Shown here: piece after piece, positions 52,880-62,521 of the stretch
Layout of the letters: the number at the start of each line of letters is the position of its first letter
How positions within the stretch are numbered: position 1 is the stretch's first letter
From: JBBQWZ01 sp043788745
GTDB taxonomy: Bacteria; Acidobacteriota; Terriglobia; Bryobacterales; Bryobacteraceae
Reading direction: 5' to 3'
NCBI GenBank assembly: GCA_043788745.1
Contig: JAYVTO010000310.1
Span: 1 to 64,000, forward strand
Length of the DNA stretch: 64,000 bases
Program-made: the position numbers and the translations under genes
The notes under the pieces: generated by a model
Databases searched by the model: none
Seen by the model: only the letters and a program-made list of their open reading frames with translations
Told to the model about the DNA's origin: nothing

Positions 52880-55417
52880 TTGAGACATTCTGTCTCGTTT
52901 GTCCGTCCACGCCGGAGAATCTCCTTCTCTGTCATCACGGGTATCTTGGCATGGTACCTGCTGGTGCGTAGGGTGCCTGTGACCTACGGAAAAACGATCA
53001 TTCTGGCTATTCTGGTTATCGCGATTCTGCTGTCGACTGGAGTCTCCACGCAGTTCGGACAGTGGGAACTGGCCGATACGTCGTTCTATCTCTTCTTCGT
53101 TGGTGTGGCCCTACTTGCGTTCGGTCTCCGCGTGAAGCCGCCCTCCCGTGCGAACTCGGCAACGCTCGAGCACACGTCCATGGGTTTCGTGTTCGTCATC
53201 GTCGCCCTCACGAGCTTGTCTCTTCGGGAATCCCTGCAGATTGCCGGATCGACGATCCTGATCCTGTCCATCTGGCGCCGGCGTTCAGAGACCGACATCA
53301 TTCTCGCGGACTTGTTGTCGACGGGAACTTCAGCACTTGCCGCCAGCGCCGTTTATCATGCGCCCTTTCTTGCGTCGCATAGCGTAGAGCCGCCGGTTCG
53401 GCTGGTCGTCGCGGCGTGTGCCTGCTTTATTGCGAATCAGCTTCCGATGATTGCGGTCGCGTCGCTCACCCAGCGCGATTGGTTGAGGAAGACCAAAGAA
53501 CTTGTCCAGGTCTGGACCTTTCCGTACTACCTGATGGCCGCCGCCATCGCCGTTGCATTCTCGTACCTGCAGCGCTTCCTAAACTGGCAGGTGGCCATGC
53601 TCGGTGCGCCGGTGATGTTCCTCACCTATCGCTCGTACCGGTTGTACGTCGATCGTCTGGAGCGCCAAAAGGCGCATTCCGTGGATCTCGCCGGACTTCA
53701 TCTGCGCGCGATCGAGGCGTTGTCTCTTGCCATCGAAGCCAAAGACGAGATACCCGATCAGCACCTTCGCCGGGTTCAGATCTATTCGCTCGAGTTGGGC
53801 AAAGCACTCCGCATGACGGAGCGAGAGCTCGAGGCTCTGCGCGCCGCCGCCGTGCTCCACGATATCGGTACCCTCGCGGTACCGGAACACATTACGGGAA
53901 AGCCGGGCCGACTGACGCCGGAAGAGTTTGAGAAGGTCAAGATCCACACCCGCGTGGGGGCCGAGATCATCGAGCGCGTGAACTTTCCGTATCCCGTCGC
54001 GCCGCTGGTGCGTTCCCACCACGAACGGTGGGATGGAAGCGGATATCCGGATGGGCTGCGCGGCACGGAGATCCCGTTGGGTGCGCGAATCCTTGCGGTG
54101 GTCGACTGCGTCGATTCCTTGGCGAGCGAGCGTCGTTGGAGAGCGGCTCTGCCGCTGAACGAAGCCGTCGCAAGAGTTGCGTCCCTATCGGGTACGGCCT
54201 TTGATCCGCGGGTTGTCGAGATTCTGGTGAAGTCGTATGCCGAATGGGAGGCGACGGCCGAGCTTCAAGGTGCATACCGCGCACGTCTGTCGATCGGCGC
54301 CAAGATCGAACGCGGACATGCTCCGGCCGCCGGTTTCGAAACGACCGGTCCTGCGAGCCTCGGGGGCTTCCTGCAATCGATCACGGCTGCTCGCGAAGAG
54401 GAGCAACTCTTGCTCGAACTGAATCAGCAGATCGGAAACTCGCTCGCTCTCCAGGAGACCTTCTCTGCCGTTGCAACGCGCCTGAAAAAGCTTGTGCCCT
54501 ATCATGCGGTCGTTCTCTTCGTGCAAAGGGGCGATCGGCTCATTGCGCAACAGGTGGCAGGCGACCATCTGGCCCTCTGTTCTTCTCTACAGATTCCGAT
54601 TGGCCGCGGGGTGTCGGGCTGGGTTGCGGCGAATGGCAAGCCCATGCGCAATGCCGATCCGGCACTCGAAATCACACACCTGTCTTCCGGCGTGCGCAAC
54701 AGCCCTTTCGCGTCGGCCTTGTCGGCTCCGCTGGCTGGGGCGGACGGCTTGCAGGGTGCGCTTACGCTCTATCACGCGCATGTCGATGCCTTTAGCGCCG
54801 AGCACCTTCGGCTCTTGCTCGCCATCGCGCCAAAGCTTTCACAGGCTGTCGAGAACGGGCTGAAATTCAAGCGCGCGGAAAACTCGGCGACGATGGACTA
54901 TCTGACGGGCCTTCCGAACGCGCATTCGCTGTTCGAACACCTGGAACGCGAGATCGACGTCAGCCGCTGTTTGGAGACGCCGCTGGCGGCCCTGGTCTGC
55001 GATCTCGATGGATTCAAGCCGGTGAATGACCGGCTTGGTCATCTGACGGGCAATCAGGTTCTGCGGGCGGTCTCGGCTGCGCTCAAAGCGGGCTGTCACG
55101 AATACGATTACGCCGCGCGCATGGGCGGTGACGAGTTCGTCATTCTATTGCCGAACCTGTCGCGCCGCGAGATCGATCACCGCATCACGCAACTGCGCCA
55201 GGCGATCGTTGTGGCCGGCTTTGAGGTTTGCGGCCAGGAGCTGGTGAGCGCCAGTTTCGGAGTCGCGCAGTTCCCGCTCGACGGCAATAGCGTCGACGAA
55301 CTGCTCGCCTCCGCGGATCGCGACATGTATCGCGATAAAGAGGCGCGAAAGGCCGGCGTCGCCCACGTCAAGTTGAACATCCAGAGGATGCCGGGGCGCG
55401 ATCGCCGCACGGGCTAG
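52880..55417 (+). CDS. membrane HD-GYP / GAF / GGDEF signalling protein
   Basis: A protein of 845 residues from a TTG start, or 812 if GTG 52979 is used (MTYGKTIILAILVIAILLST fits a first membrane helix). The N-terminal about 260 residues contain several membrane helices. A HD-GYP domain follows, with H327-D328 in LHDIG and HHERWDGSGYPDG from 380. A GAF domain spans about 520-660. A GGDEF domain has an intact GGDEF at 749-753, but no clear RxxD inhibitory site. Both making and breaking cyclic di-GMP are predicted in one chain. The GAF input is unknown. It is divergent from the CpaE-like gene and its own stop is near convergent ligD. Confidence 0.92.
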   Translation: MRHSVSFVRPRRRISFSVITGILAWYLLVRRVPVTYGKTIILAILVIAILLSTGVSTQFGQWELADTSFYLFFVGVALLAFGLRVKPPSRANSATLEHTSMGFVFVIVALTSLSLRESLQIAGSTILILSIWRRRSETDIILADLLSTGTSALAASAVYHAPFLASHSVEPPVRLVVAACACFIANQLPMIAVASLTQRDWLRKTKELVQVWTFPYYLMAAAIAVAFSYLQRFLNWQVAMLGAPVMFLTYRSYRLYVDRLERQKAHSVDLAGLHLRAIEALSLAIEAKDEIPDQHLRRVQIYSLELGKALRMTERELEALRAAAVLHDIGTLAVPEHITGKPGRLTPEEFEKVKIHTRVGAEIIERVNFPYPVAPLVRSHHERWDGSGYPDGLRGTEIPLGARILAVVDCVDSLASERRWRAALPLNEAVARVASLSGTAFDPRVVEILVKSYAEWEATAELQGAYRARLSIGAKIERGHAPAAGFETTGPASLGGFLQSITAAREEEQLLLELNQQIGNSLALQETFSAVATRLKKLVPYHAVVLFVQRGDRLIAQQVAGDHLALCSSLQIPIGRGVSGWVAANGKPMRNADPALEITHLSSGVRNSPFASALSAPLAGADGLQGALTLYHAHVDAFSAEHLRLLLAIAPKLSQAVENGLKFKRAENSATMDYLTGLPNAHSLFEHLEREIDVSRCLETPLAALVCDLDGFKPVNDRLGHLTGNQVLRAVSAALKAGCHEYDYAARMGGDEFVILLPNLSRREIDHRITQLRQAIVVAGFEVCGQELVSASFGVAQFPLDGNSVDELLASADRDMYRDKEARKAGVAHVKLNIQRMPGRDRRTG

Positions 55418-55452
55418 CTGCTCGCACGAGTCGCGTTGCTGGACGCCGAGCC

Positions 55453-57987
55453 TCACTGCAACAAATCCGCAACTCGCTCGATTGCGTCCTCAAGCCGCTG
55501 TGGTTTCGTTAGAACGCCTGCAAACAGATCGCCGAGCCGTGCGAATCTGGCTGGTGAGTTGCGAATATGAAAGTTCCGCGGGTCGAGCTTCGGCGTGACT
55601 TCACGCCAAGCCAGCGGCGTCGCGACCGGGGCTCCGGGATGAGGTCTTGGTGCGTAGGGCGCGGAAATCGTCTTGCCGCTTCCGATTTGCGCCCAGTCGA
55701 AATACACGCGGTCTTTCTCGCGCTTCGAAACCGCGCGCGGAGTGGTGAACAAGTCCGGACGTTCGGCGGCGCAGATGCTTGCCAGCAACTCGGCAAAGCT
55801 CCTTGCCTGCTCGAAGGTGTACGTCGGTTCGAGTGGAATGTAGATGTGCATCCCATCGCCGCCGGTGGTCTTCGGGTAGCCTTCGAGACCAAGCGCGTCG
55901 AGCTTCTTCTTGACCAACAGCGCGGCTTCGACGATGCGGGCGTATGCGCATTCGTGCGGATCGAGATCGATGAGCACGTAGTCGGGATGCTCGATCGAGT
56001 CGATGCGCGACATCCCCGGATTCTGATCGATGCAGGCGAGGTTCGCAAGGAAAAGGAGCGTTGCGCGGTCGTGCCCGATAACGTAGTTAATGCCGTCGAC
56101 CTCGGCGAGGCGAAGCCACTTCGGAAAGCTCTCGGCAGCCTCTTTCTGAAAGAAGAACTCGCCATCAATGCCGTTCGGATATCGTTTCAACGACAGCGGC
56201 CGGTCGCGCAGGTGCGGTAACAGCAGATCGGAGACCGCGTCGTAGTAGTTGATGAGGTCGCGTTTCGCGTAGCTTTCGGCCGGCCAGAAGATCTTGTCGA
56301 GGTTCGTGAACTTCAGCTTCTGGCCGTCAATTGTCAGCGTCGCTTCTTTCTTCGCCGGGTCGAACAGCGGGCCTTTCGCGGTCTCGACCGGCGGATCCTC
56401 GGTCGCTCTTACTTCGCGCACGCAATCCGCCGGAGCGACATCGTTCCGGAGAGCTACAAACGAAGGCGCGCGCAGGCGGCCTTCTTCGGTCCACTGTAGG
56501 AACTTCACTTGGCAAACGATTTCCGGCCTCGTCCAGGTCGTCTTCGCGGCAATCGACTTGTCCATGGCGAAGAGCGGCCCCGCGACGATCAGCGGCTGGA
56601 GCGCCGCGTGGATCTTCTCCATCATCTTGCGATCCAAACCCGTGCCGACGTTGCCCGCCCAGTCGAGCTTGCCGTTTGCGTAGAGGCCGAGTACCAGCGC
56701 TCCGAACAGTTCGCGTTCACCCGACGTAGAGCCGCAGATCACGAACTCCTGCTGGGAGACGGCTTTGTACTTCACCCAATTGTTACTGCGTCGCGCCTCA
56801 TAGAAGGACTTCGCGAGTTTTCCGATGACGCCTTCGAGGCCTTGCGCTTTTGCGGCTTCGAACAACTTGGCACCGTGCCCGGCGAAGTGCTCTGAGAAGC
56901 GGATGTGGTCCGTCGGCGTGAGGACCTCCGTCAACAACCGCTTGCGCTCTGTCAGCGCGACGCCGCGCAGATCGTAACCATCGAGGTAGACCAGGTCGAA
57001 CAGAAACAGCACCACGGGGCGCTCGCGCGCGAGCATCGCGGCCGCGCTCGCATCGGAGACATGCATCCGGCGCTGCAAGAGTTCGAAATTCGGCAAGCCG
57101 CGTTCGTCGAGCGCCGCGATCTCGCCATCGAGAATCGCGGTCTGCGCGCGGATGTGTCGCGGGAGGACGGAGACCTCGGGATACTGCCGGTCCATCGCGT
57201 TACCGTTTCGCGACACCAGGCGCAACGCTCCCTCCTGCAGGTAGCACAGCGCACGCACGCCGTCCCACTTCACCTCGTACAGCCAATCGCCCTTCTGCTT
57301 CCCGATCGTTTGCGGGTCGCCGAGTACTGCTTTCATCGGCTCCACGCGCTCCGGCATGGGCGCTCGCGCCGCGCCTTTGATCTTCGACAGGTCGCGCGGC
57401 TGGAAATCGGTGTGGGCTTTCGCACCGTTCGCGATCTCGTCTTGGGTGCGCCCCGTAAGCACGCTATACGCGTGCTGTTCCGGATCCCAGCCCGTTGCGG
57501 AGTCGGGGTCCTTCTTCTTGATAAGCAGCCATTCGTTGCCGCGCGATTGTGCCGACTTCATCCGCACGATGGCGAACTCGCCGCGGGCTTTCTGCCCGTG
57601 CAATCGAAACTTGAAATCGCCCCGCTCCAGTTGCTCTTCCGCCGTCTTGTCGCCGAGCACTTCATACGTGCCGCGATCCCACAACATCATGCTGCCGGCA
57701 CCATATTGGCCTCTGGGAATCACGCCTTCGAAGCGCGCGTACTTCATCGGATGGTTCTCGGTCATCATCGCCATGCGCTTGACCGCCGGATCCTGCGTCG
57801 GACCCTTGGGTACGGCCCACGACTTCAACACACCACCAATTTCGAGACGCAGATCATAGTGCAAGTTGGTGGCGTGATGCCGCTGAATACAGAACGCCGG
57901 GACGCCGCCGGGCGACGGCTCGTCGTCGCCGGTGCGTTCCGGGGTCTGGTCAAACTGGCGCTTGGTGCGGTATTCTTCGAGTGCCAT
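55453..57987 (-). CDS. ligD: ATP-dependent DNA ligase D (NHEJ)
   Basis: An 844-residue end-joining enzyme with domain order phosphoesterase, ligase, polymerase. The PE domain (residues 25-165) has HHATNLHYDLRLEIGG and GVIPRGQYGAG. The ligase has the adenylated Lys240 in YEVKWDGVRALCYL and later FDLVYLDGYDLRG and EGVIGKLA. The POL domain (about 555-835) has LIDLDPHE and TTGGDGMHIYIPLEP, the metal-binding and primer regions of the AEP primase fold. All three active sites look complete. It is divergent from ku with 87 bases between starts, so they may be co-regulated. Confidence 0.97.
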   Translation of the reverse strand: MALEEYRTKRQFDQTPERTGDDEPSPGGVPAFCIQRHHATNLHYDLRLEIGGVLKSWAVPKGPTQDPAVKRMAMMTENHPMKYARFEGVIPRGQYGAGSMMLWDRGTYEVLGDKTAEEQLERGDFKFRLHGQKARGEFAIVRMKSAQSRGNEWLLIKKKDPDSATGWDPEQHAYSVLTGRTQDEIANGAKAHTDFQPRDLSKIKGAARAPMPERVEPMKAVLGDPQTIGKQKGDWLYEVKWDGVRALCYLQEGALRLVSRNGNAMDRQYPEVSVLPRHIRAQTAILDGEIAALDERGLPNFELLQRRMHVSDASAAAMLARERPVVLFLFDLVYLDGYDLRGVALTERKRLLTEVLTPTDHIRFSEHFAGHGAKLFEAAKAQGLEGVIGKLAKSFYEARRSNNWVKYKAVSQQEFVICGSTSGERELFGALVLGLYANGKLDWAGNVGTGLDRKMMEKIHAALQPLIVAGPLFAMDKSIAAKTTWTRPEIVCQVKFLQWTEEGRLRAPSFVALRNDVAPADCVREVRATEDPPVETAKGPLFDPAKKEATLTIDGQKLKFTNLDKIFWPAESYAKRDLINYYDAVSDLLLPHLRDRPLSLKRYPNGIDGEFFFQKEAAESFPKWLRLAEVDGINYVIGHDRATLLFLANLACIDQNPGMSRIDSIEHPDYVLIDLDPHECAYARIVEAALLVKKKLDALGLEGYPKTTGGDGMHIYIPLEPTYTFEQARSFAELLASICAAERPDLFTTPRAVSKREKDRVYFDWAQIGSGKTISAPYAPRPHPGAPVATPLAWREVTPKLDPRNFHIRNSPARFARLGDLFAGVLTKPQRLEDAIERVADLLQ

Positions 57988-58074
57988 CGAACGTAAGCGG
58001 TTGAAAATGTTTGCCTTTCTATGTTATCGCTGAAGAGGGCGCGCGCACAGGCGGCTTACCTGGGGAGGATCTTT

Positions 58075-58926
58075 ATGGCATCGACGGTTTGGAAAGGCCA
58101 TCTCACGTTCGGCCTAGTCTCGTTTCCCATTAAACTGTACAGCGCCGCGCGCGGCGAGAGCGTCAGCTTTAACCAACTGCACAAGCACGACGGCTCGCGC
58201 GTCAAGCAGGTGCTGTTCTGCCAGGCCGAAGACAAGCCGATCTCGCGCAGCGAGATCATTAAAGGCTACGAGTACGAGAAGGATCGTTACGTCACGATCG
58301 AGGACGAAGACATTAAGAAGGTGGCGCCGCCGACTGCGAAGGTGATGGAGGTCCTCGAGTTCGTGAAGGCCGATCAGGTCGACCCGATCTATTACGAGAC
58401 GTCCTATTACATGGCGCCGGATGAAGCGGGCGAGAAGCCGTACGCGCTGCTGTTCGAGGCGTTGAAGAAGTCCGGATATTGCGGCGTGGGCAAGATCTCG
58501 ATGCACAACCGTGAGCACATCGTGATTTTGAGGCCCGGCAAGAACGGCGTGCTGCTGCACACGATGTTCTTCAATCACGAAATCCGGCAGGTGGATGAGT
58601 TCCGCACCGATCTCGACCTCGTGAAGGAGAAGGAGCTCGCGCTCGCGATGATGCTCGTCGAAACTCTTGCCGCCGACTTTGAGCCGGCGAAATACAAGGA
58701 CAGTTTCCGCGAGAATCTGCTGGCGATGATCGAAGCGAAGAAGGCGGGCCAAGAGATTGTTGCCGCGCCGGAACCGCAACAGCATAAGGTCATCGATATT
58801 CTCGAAGCTTTGAAGGCGAGCCTCGCGATGGCGAAGAAGCCAGCGGCCTCCGCTCCGGCAGCGACACAGGAAGCAACGGCGATCGCCGAGAAGGCGCCGC
58901 GAAGGCGCAAGGCGAGCGGTGGCTAG
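58075..58926 (+). CDS. ku: Ku protein (NHEJ end binding)
   Basis: A 283-residue bacterial Ku homodimer that binds double-strand ends and recruits LigD. Family motifs are WKGHLTFGLVSFPIKLYSA, FNQLHKHDGSRVKQ, IIKGYEYEKDRYVTIEDEDI, YALLFEALKKSG and LVETLAADFEPAKYKD. The last about 30 residues are basic and low complexity (KAPRRRKASGG), as in LigD-recruiting and DNA-threading tails. The start ATG 58075 follows GGGGAGGATCTTT. Its stop overlaps that of the convergent DUF72 gene by four bases. Confidence 0.97.
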   Translation: MASTVWKGHLTFGLVSFPIKLYSAARGESVSFNQLHKHDGSRVKQVLFCQAEDKPISRSEIIKGYEYEKDRYVTIEDEDIKKVAPPTAKVMEVLEFVKADQVDPIYYETSYYMAPDEAGEKPYALLFEALKKSGYCGVGKISMHNREHIVILRPGKNGVLLHTMFFNHEIRQVDEFRTDLDLVKEKELALAMMLVETLAADFEPAKYKDSFRENLLAMIEAKKAGQEIVAAPEPQQHKVIDILEALKASLAMAKKPAASAPAATQEATAIAEKAPRRRKASGG

Positions 58927-59630
58927 CCTGCGGCCTTCAGCAAAGCAGCGGCGTGAAGTGCGCCTTCCGGCGTCTCTTCGTGTTTGACGAATACGAACAC
59001 ATCGCATCCGCCGGATACGAGTGCGTTGACGCGTTCCGAGATTTGGGTGCGCTCTTCGACGGAGTACTCGACCTTTCGAAGGCGCAGGTACACGAAGTCC
59101 GACGTCAAGACCTGCGGCACTTCGAACTTGTCTGACTCCGCCAAACAGAGCGCGATCTTGTGTTTCTCGAGGATCGCATACACCCTGTCATTGAGCCACA
59201 ATGCATTGCGGAATTCAAACGCGCAGCGGACTTCTTTGGGTATCAGTTCAAGGAAAGCGGAGAGCAGCGCTTCATCCGTTTTGAAGTTCGGCGGCAGTTG
59301 GAATAGCACCGGACCGAGTCGGCGCGTCGCGCGCAGCGGATCAATCGCTTTGAAGAAGATATCGATAAATTCAGTTTGCTGCAAGCGATGGATGTGCGTC
59401 AGGTTCTGGTGCGCCTTGAGCGCAAACACGAAGGCGTCGGGCGTCTGTTCCACCCAACCGGCGAGCGTCGACGCCGACGGCAGTCGGCGGAACGTGTAGT
59501 TGATTTCGACCGCGTTCAAACGCGTGGCGTAATGCGCGAGGAACTTCTTCTGTGGAAGCTTGTCGGGATAGAAATCGGGCTTCCACGCGGGATACGCGAA
59601 GCCGGACGTTCCGGCATACAGTTTGGCCAT
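58923..59630 (-). CDS. DUF72 domain protein
   Basis: A 235-residue TIM-barrel-like protein of the DUF72/YecE family, function unknown. Motifs are YAGTSGFAYPAWKPDFYPDK, VEINYTFRRLPSASTL, LGPVLFQLPPNFKTD and VRCAFEFRNALWLND. Metal or sugar chemistry has been suggested for the fold but is not shown. The tail-to-tail overlap with ku (58923-58926) is tight. DUF72 genes often lie near DNA repair or ligD genes, but this is not evidence of a joint role. Confidence 0.9.
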   Translation of the reverse strand: MAKLYAGTSGFAYPAWKPDFYPDKLPQKKFLAHYATRLNAVEINYTFRRLPSASTLAGWVEQTPDAFVFALKAHQNLTHIHRLQQTEFIDIFFKAIDPLRATRRLGPVLFQLPPNFKTDEALLSAFLELIPKEVRCAFEFRNALWLNDRVYAILEKHKIALCLAESDKFEVPQVLTSDFVYLRLRKVEYSVEERTQISERVNALVSGGCDVFVFVKHEETPEGALHAAALLKAAG

Positions 59631-59739
59631 AGGAAGCCATCATTCTACCGATTCGTCGCTATGGTTGCAGAATCACCACGGCTGCGCGGCGCTTACTACG
59701 CGACCCTTCGGGCCGCTCCGTGCGCGCCTCGAAGCAATG

Positions 59740-60054
59740 CTAGGTGACGACTTTGAACAACTGCTGTCGGCGCTCCGCCCAAACGTCCGAGCCAAAAATG
59801 CGCGGACCTGCTTCAATCAGGCGCGGCAGCAGATAGAAGACGGATGCCGGATTCCATAGCTTGCCATCGCGATTGCGGAGGCTTTCTCTTTTTAGCTCGA
59901 CCGCGACTCCCGAGAGCGGCTTGTCGAGCACGATCCACTCCATCACGCGGATGAGAACGTGCATCTCGGCGGGGTAATCTTCGAGATGGCGGCCGTCTTC
60001 GGCGATCTTTAAGCCGTAGGGAATCTCGACATAGCGATCTGGTCCACGTGCCAT
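59740..60054 (-). CDS. small protein with recombinase-like helical domain
   Basis: A 104-residue protein: GLKIAEDGRHLEDYPAEMHV, KPLSGVAVELKRESLRNRDG, KLWNPASVFYLLPRLIEAG. This resembles the mid-region of large serine recombinases (the Recombinase domain, with its G-D-G-x-W-x-P-x-x-V-x-x-L pattern) standing alone. No catalytic Ser domain is present. It could be a DNA-binding protein or the remains of an integrase-type gene. It is a single gene with a palindrome fragment (CGACCCTTCGGGCCG) 30 bases beyond its end. Certainty is low. Confidence 0.6.
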   Translation of the reverse strand: MARGPDRYVEIPYGLKIAEDGRHLEDYPAEMHVLIRVMEWIVLDKPLSGVAVELKRESLRNRDGKLWNPASVFYLLPRLIEAGPRIFGSDVWAERRQQLFKVVT

Positions 60055-60277
60055 AGTGCCGTTAGCAGTGCACGCGAGCTGCCGTTGTAACTCACGGAGA
60101 ATGAGGAGAACGATCAGTAGGCCGCGTCCGAAAACGGGACAGCGCGTGCGAGGGCGAACAGGTTGCTTCCGTTACGCAGAGTACGGATTGAATCGGCAAC
60201 CAGCACGACTCGGCCATCGACCTGCATGCATGGACAGTTGCCCTCGGCGTGTCGCCCGCTGACGGCGAGCGTAAATC

Positions 60278-61567
60278 CTATGATGAACTCACAATTCCTC
60301 TGCATTCCCCAAATCCAATCCTGCGGAAGCCTTCGCGATGGCATTCGCCGCGCAAAATAACTTCGTCGCCGTCCTGCAGAAACGTTCTTGTCTCGCCGCT
60401 CGGCAATTGCAGCGGTTCGGTGCCGCGCCACGTAATCTCAAGCAGGCTTCCGCGTTCTGTTTTACCGGCACCGCTCACGGTGCCGGAGCCGAGCAGATCG
60501 CCTGGCCGCAGATTGCAGCCGTTCGACGCATGATGGGCGATCATTTGCGCAAAGGTCCAATACATGTCGGCGAAAGTCCCGCCAGACAGACATATTGGCT
60601 CCAGGTTCTGCGGGCGCATCTGCGCGGTCGACAGATACACTTCAAGCCTGATGCTGAAGCCACCGGAGGCTTGATCGGCGGCGTCATTGAGGTGAGGCAG
60701 CGGAGGAGGATCTCCCGCGGGACGCGCGAACGCCGGAACGCGAAACGGCGCGAGTGCTTCGGCGGTTACGACCCAAGGTGAGATTGTGGTCGCGAAGCTT
60801 TTCGCGAGGAACGGACCTAAGGGTTGATATTCCCAGCGTTGGATGTCCCGTGCCGACCAGTCGTTGAGTAGGCACAAGCCGAATAGCCGTTCGTTCGCGC
60901 GCGCAATGGGAACGGGCTCGCCGAGGGCGTTGGAGCCGCCGACGAAAGCGCCCACCTCGCATTCATAATCGAATTGGCGGCAGGGCCCGAAAACCGGCGG
61001 AAGGTCGTTTCCGTTCTGAATCTGGCCCATCGGACGCCGCACGCCAGTCCCGCTCAGAACAACGGACGAAGCGCGCCCGTGATAGCCGACCGGAATGTAC
61101 TTGTAGTTCGCCAACAGCGGATTGTCGGGCCGGAACATGCTGCCGACGTTCGTTGCATGAAAGACACTCGCGTAGAAATCCGTGTAGTCGCCGATGACTG
61201 CCGGTAGCTGCATGACGCAATCCGCGCGCTTCACCAGCGGAGCCGTGATCATGCCGCCTTTCTTTCGAAGCAGCCTACTGATGCTGAGTCGCAATTCGCT
61301 GAGAGCCGCGGGCTCAAGGGCCATCAGCGCGTTCAGCGATGCGGAGCGGCAGGCTTCGGCTGCGTTCCCAGCGATCAGGTGAAGACCGACGCAATCGTAC
61401 AGATCGAGAATGTGGTCGCCGATGGCGCAGCCGAGGCGAGGCGCGCCCCCATCCTTCGTGAACACACCCAGCGGAAGGTTTTGGATTGGAAACGGGGAAG
61501 CCGGGTCGTTGGCGCAGTCCACCCAGCTTTCAAGCGCGGGGTCGTGTGTTTCGTTCAATTCATGCAT
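60278..61567 (-). CDS. fahA: fumarylacetoacetase
   Basis: A 429-residue enzyme that hydrolyses fumarylacetoacetate to fumarate and acetoacetate, the last step of tyrosine/homogentisate breakdown. The motif series IGDYTDFYASVFHATNVGSM (catalytic His in HATNVG), YKYIPVGYHGRASSVVLSG, GPCRQFDYECEVGAFVGG and NDWSARDIQRWEYQPLGPFL is complete, with the Ca/Mg-binding acids. The start ATG (complement of 61565-61567) fits family N-termini. The gene is 8 bases after the unknown gene at 61576 and so in one operon. The homogentisate genes hmgA and maiA are not in the window. Confidence 0.94.
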   Translation of the reverse strand: MHELNETHDPALESWVDCANDPASPFPIQNLPLGVFTKDGGAPRLGCAIGDHILDLYDCVGLHLIAGNAAEACRSASLNALMALEPAALSELRLSISRLLRKKGGMITAPLVKRADCVMQLPAVIGDYTDFYASVFHATNVGSMFRPDNPLLANYKYIPVGYHGRASSVVLSGTGVRRPMGQIQNGNDLPPVFGPCRQFDYECEVGAFVGGSNALGEPVPIARANERLFGLCLLNDWSARDIQRWEYQPLGPFLAKSFATTISPWVVTAEALAPFRVPAFARPAGDPPPLPHLNDAADQASGGFSIRLEVYLSTAQMRPQNLEPICLSGGTFADMYWTFAQMIAHHASNGCNLRPGDLLGSGTVSGAGKTERGSLLEITWRGTEPLQLPSGETRTFLQDGDEVILRGECHREGFRRIGFGECRGIVSSS

Positions 61568-61575
61568 GTTGCGAC

Positions 61576-62454
61576 CTATTCGGCGTCCAGCCAATGCAGC
61601 GCCTGAAGATCGGCGATGGGCTCCTCGAACGAACAGGATCCGAAGGAGATGGCAAAGCCGCTGCGGACCTGCTCCAGTTTGGCTGCCGTCAGGCGATAGC
61701 CATTCCAGCAAATCTGTTGCTCCGTGATCGTGAAGGAGCGTGCGTCTTGCTCTTCGAGCAGCGGCAGGAGGGCTTTTGGATCGACACCGAGCCGGATCCA
61801 GGATGCCGCGAGAAACACATTCAGAAATCCGAACATCCAGCCGGTTGGCCCGCCGTCGGCATAGGTGAGAGCGCGATGGCTGAACAGTGGGTGATGAAGT
61901 CCGGCGGTGGCCTTGAAGGCGACGTCCGCGCGCGCACAGAGTTCCAGGAAACGCAAAATCTCGGTCCCTTTCGGAAATGCATCGGGAGTGACACCGCCCG
62001 TACGAATCTTCGCGCGGTGGTGCCCGACCGCGATGGCGGCGATCAACTCGGATGGATCGTTATCCACCGGGATCTCATAGTTTGCCGTAAGGCCAGGGGG
62101 CAATAGCTTCGCGGCCTCCTCGATTTGTGCGGGAGTGTGGGCCTTGAACTCAACGGCGTCGACGATGGCGCGTCCGAGGAGGCGAGCGTTGAAGTCAGCG
62201 ACTGCTCGCAGGTCTGCTTCGAGCGTTCCAGTGAGCAGCGCGCTCACGCGCCACGGATCGTCAATTCCGGCGGGCAACGCTGCTTCGAACTGTTCGAGGC
62301 GGGCAGCCGGCACTACGAAACGGCTGAGCGCAAATCGATGCGTTGATTCAGAACGATAGGAGGCAAAGTTCATGACTGCGGCCTCCATGGACAAAGAAGC
62401 CGGCGGAAATAGACCGGCATAGTCGATGAGCTCGCGCAGAAGAGTTCGGATCAA
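61576..62454 (-). CDS. unknown protein encoded with fumarylacetoacetase
   Basis: A 292-residue protein I do not recognise. The N-terminus is IRTLLRELIDYAGLFPPASL. Later come SRFVVPAARLEQFEAALPAG, the acidic-rich AVEFKAHTPAQIEEAAKLLP, HHRAKIRTGGVTPDAFPKGT and FKATAGLHHPLFSHRALTYA. The alternating strands and helices with KIRTGG and KATAGLHHP resemble a TIM-barrel. Its frame is read with that of fahA 8 bases downstream, so a role linked to aromatic breakdown is likely. No signal peptide is seen. Confidence 0.75.
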   Translation of the reverse strand: MIRTLLRELIDYAGLFPPASLSMEAAVMNFASYRSESTHRFALSRFVVPAARLEQFEAALPAGIDDPWRVSALLTGTLEADLRAVADFNARLLGRAIVDAVEFKAHTPAQIEEAAKLLPPGLTANYEIPVDNDPSELIAAIAVGHHRAKIRTGGVTPDAFPKGTEILRFLELCARADVAFKATAGLHHPLFSHRALTYADGGPTGWMFGFLNVFLAASWIRLGVDPKALLPLLEEQDARSFTITEQQICWNGYRLTAAKLEQVRSGFAISFGSCSFEEPIADLQALHWLDAE

Positions 62455-62521
62455 GCCCCTAGGATATCAAGTGGACAGGTGCGGGCATGCACTGCGGCAA
62501 GGCCGTTATCATAACGAATGC

